5,544 nucleotides of DNA, taken from Anaerolineaceae bacterium UBA6801 (GTDB lineage Bacteria; Chloroflexota; Anaerolineae; Anaerolineales; Anaerolineaceae). Location of the stretch: contig DKFH01000077.1 of the NCBI GenBank assembly GCA_002452315.1, forward strand, positions 12,445 through 17,988. Reading direction: 5' to 3'. Below the pieces are notes generated by a model that had not been told where the DNA came from, searched no databases, and saw only the letters and a program-made list of their open reading frames with translations. Shown here one piece after another: positions 4,849 through 5,544 of the stretch (within the stretch, counting starts at the first letter, position 1; each line of letters opens with the position of its first letter). Made by a program: the position numbers and the translations under genes.

Positions 4849-5544
4849 TTATTTTCGGGTCGCGATCGCTTCGAACCGCTCCCAGATTTGCGTTGAGATA
4901 GCCATCGCCTCAGCAGCAATGGCGGCTTCATCCAGAGTCAACAATTCACGGCGGTACATCAAGGGTTTTCCAGCTACAATGGTCGCGGTGACCATGCTCT
5001 CCTGGAAGCCAAACAGAATATGCCAGGGTAAATTCCCGCCAGTGAGCTGCGTGAAGGGATGATAATCAACAAAGATCAAATCCGCCGCCGCGCCCTCTGC
5101 AACCTGGCCCACCGGCAAGCCGTCAAACAGCTCGGTGACTAAGGCAGCGTTGTTTTCCACCGCCAACCGGGTCACTGTATAGCCGCCCATTCGCTGAGGA
5201 TCTCGGTGATAGATTTTGTGCAGCAGGTAGGCTTCCTTCCACTCCTGCCACATCGTGTTGGAAAAGCCATCATTCCCCATGCCCACCCGCATGCCCGCTG
5301 CCAGCATATCCTCCACGGGAGCTACACCAACTGCATTGTTCATATTCGAGCGCGGCTGGTGGGTAACCCAGGTTTGGGTTTCTGCCAGGCGGGCAATTTC
5401 TCCCTCATCCAGGTGAATGCCATGGGCAAGGATCGATTCAGGCCGCAAAATCCCAAATTGATCCAGGCGGTGCACGACCCGCTTGCCAGAAGTCTCCAGG
5501 CTGAAGACCTGGTCTGCCATGCCCTCAGCCGCGTGGATGTGGAA
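4849..5544 (-). CDS. ssnA: SsnA-like metal-dependent amidohydrolase, C-terminal 231 residues (cut by right window edge)
   Basis: The frame is open through the right window edge, so the true start is outside; the ATG at 5520 is internal. The eight codons upstream of it read F-H-I-H-A-A-E-G. In fragment numbering, H4 and E7 match the metal-ligand histidine and catalytic glutamate of the TRZ/ATZ amidohydrolase branch. A40-H-G-I-H follows (H41, the substrate-side histidine), and G88-M-G-N-D92-G supplies the last metal aspartate. The SNMNNAVG segment (66-73), the E150-G-A-A-A-D-L-I-F-V-D turn and the H-I-L-F-G stretch (175-179) resemble SsnA, the roughly 440-residue putative aminohydrolase found near selenium-dependent molybdenum hydroxylases. 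The first HxH metal pair lies beyond the window. Known SsnA has no proven substrate, so a purine-like aminohydrolase role is inferred. The gene sits 36 bases upstream of npdG in the same direction. I am confident of the superfamily and fairly sure of the SsnA subgroup. Confidence 0.82.
   Translation of the reverse strand, partial: FHIHAAEGMADQVFSLETSGKRVVHRLDQFGILRPESILAHGIHLDEGEIARLAETQTWVTHQPRSNMNNAVGVAPVEDMLAAGMRVGMGNDGFSNTMWQEWKEAYLLHKIYHRDPQRMGGYTVTRLAVENNAALVTELFDGLPVGQVAEGAAADLIFVDYHPFTQLTGGNLPWHILFGFQESMVTATIVAGKPLMYRRELLTLDEAAIAAEAMAISTQIWERFEAIATRK

Overview
The window looks like the middle of one bacterial operon for making and using the deazaflavin cofactor F420. Eight genes all lie on the minus strand, so they are transcribed from high to low coordinates. 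There is almost no non-coding DNA: most junctions are 1 to 11 bases, and two spacers are 36 bases. By eye the GC content is moderate, roughly 50-55%. The gene content is npdG, a short stand-alone cofE, cofD, cofC, a Mer-like luciferase-like monooxygenase (LLM) and an SsnA-type amidohydrolase. This fits a Chloroflexota genome, probably of the Anaerolineae type, better than a high-GC actinobacterium, whose cofE is usually fused to a nitroreductase domain as FbiB. The lineage is an inference from gene style and not a sequence match.

In transcription order: (1) 5544-4849 is the C-terminal half of an SsnA-like metal-dependent amidohydrolase, cut by the right edge. (2) 4812-4126 is npdG, the F420:NADP oxidoreductase. 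(3) 4124-3357 is cofE, the F420-0:gamma-glutamyl ligase. (4) 3353-2814 is a 2H phosphoesterase (2'-5' RNA ligase-like) with two HxT motifs and no textbook place in F420 synthesis. (5) 2802-1858 is cofD, the phospholactate/phosphoenolpyruvate transferase. (6) 1853-1239 is cofC, the guanylyltransferase. (7) 1202-201 is an LLM-family, probably F420-dependent oxidoreductase. (8) 198-1 is the start of a PaaI-type hotdog thioesterase, cut by the left edge.

Known biochemistry links most of these. CofC activates phosphoenolpyruvate or 2-phospholactate with GTP. CofD transfers the activated group onto FO, giving (dehydro-)F420-0. CofE adds glutamates. NpdG exchanges hydride between NADP(H) and F420, and the LLM enzyme is a likely consumer of F420H2. 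FO synthase (CofG/CofH or FbiC) is not in the window, and neither is a nitroreductase domain able to reduce dehydro-F420-0, so both must be encoded elsewhere if the pathway is complete.

The points most worth a second look are the 2H phosphoesterase lodged between cofE and cofD, the SsnA-like hydrolase and the hotdog thioesterase flanking the F420 genes, and the missing reductase. Several starts needed correcting: cofE, cofC and the LLM gene begin at internal ATG codons, and cofD most likely begins at an internal TTG preceded by a strong ribosome binding site.
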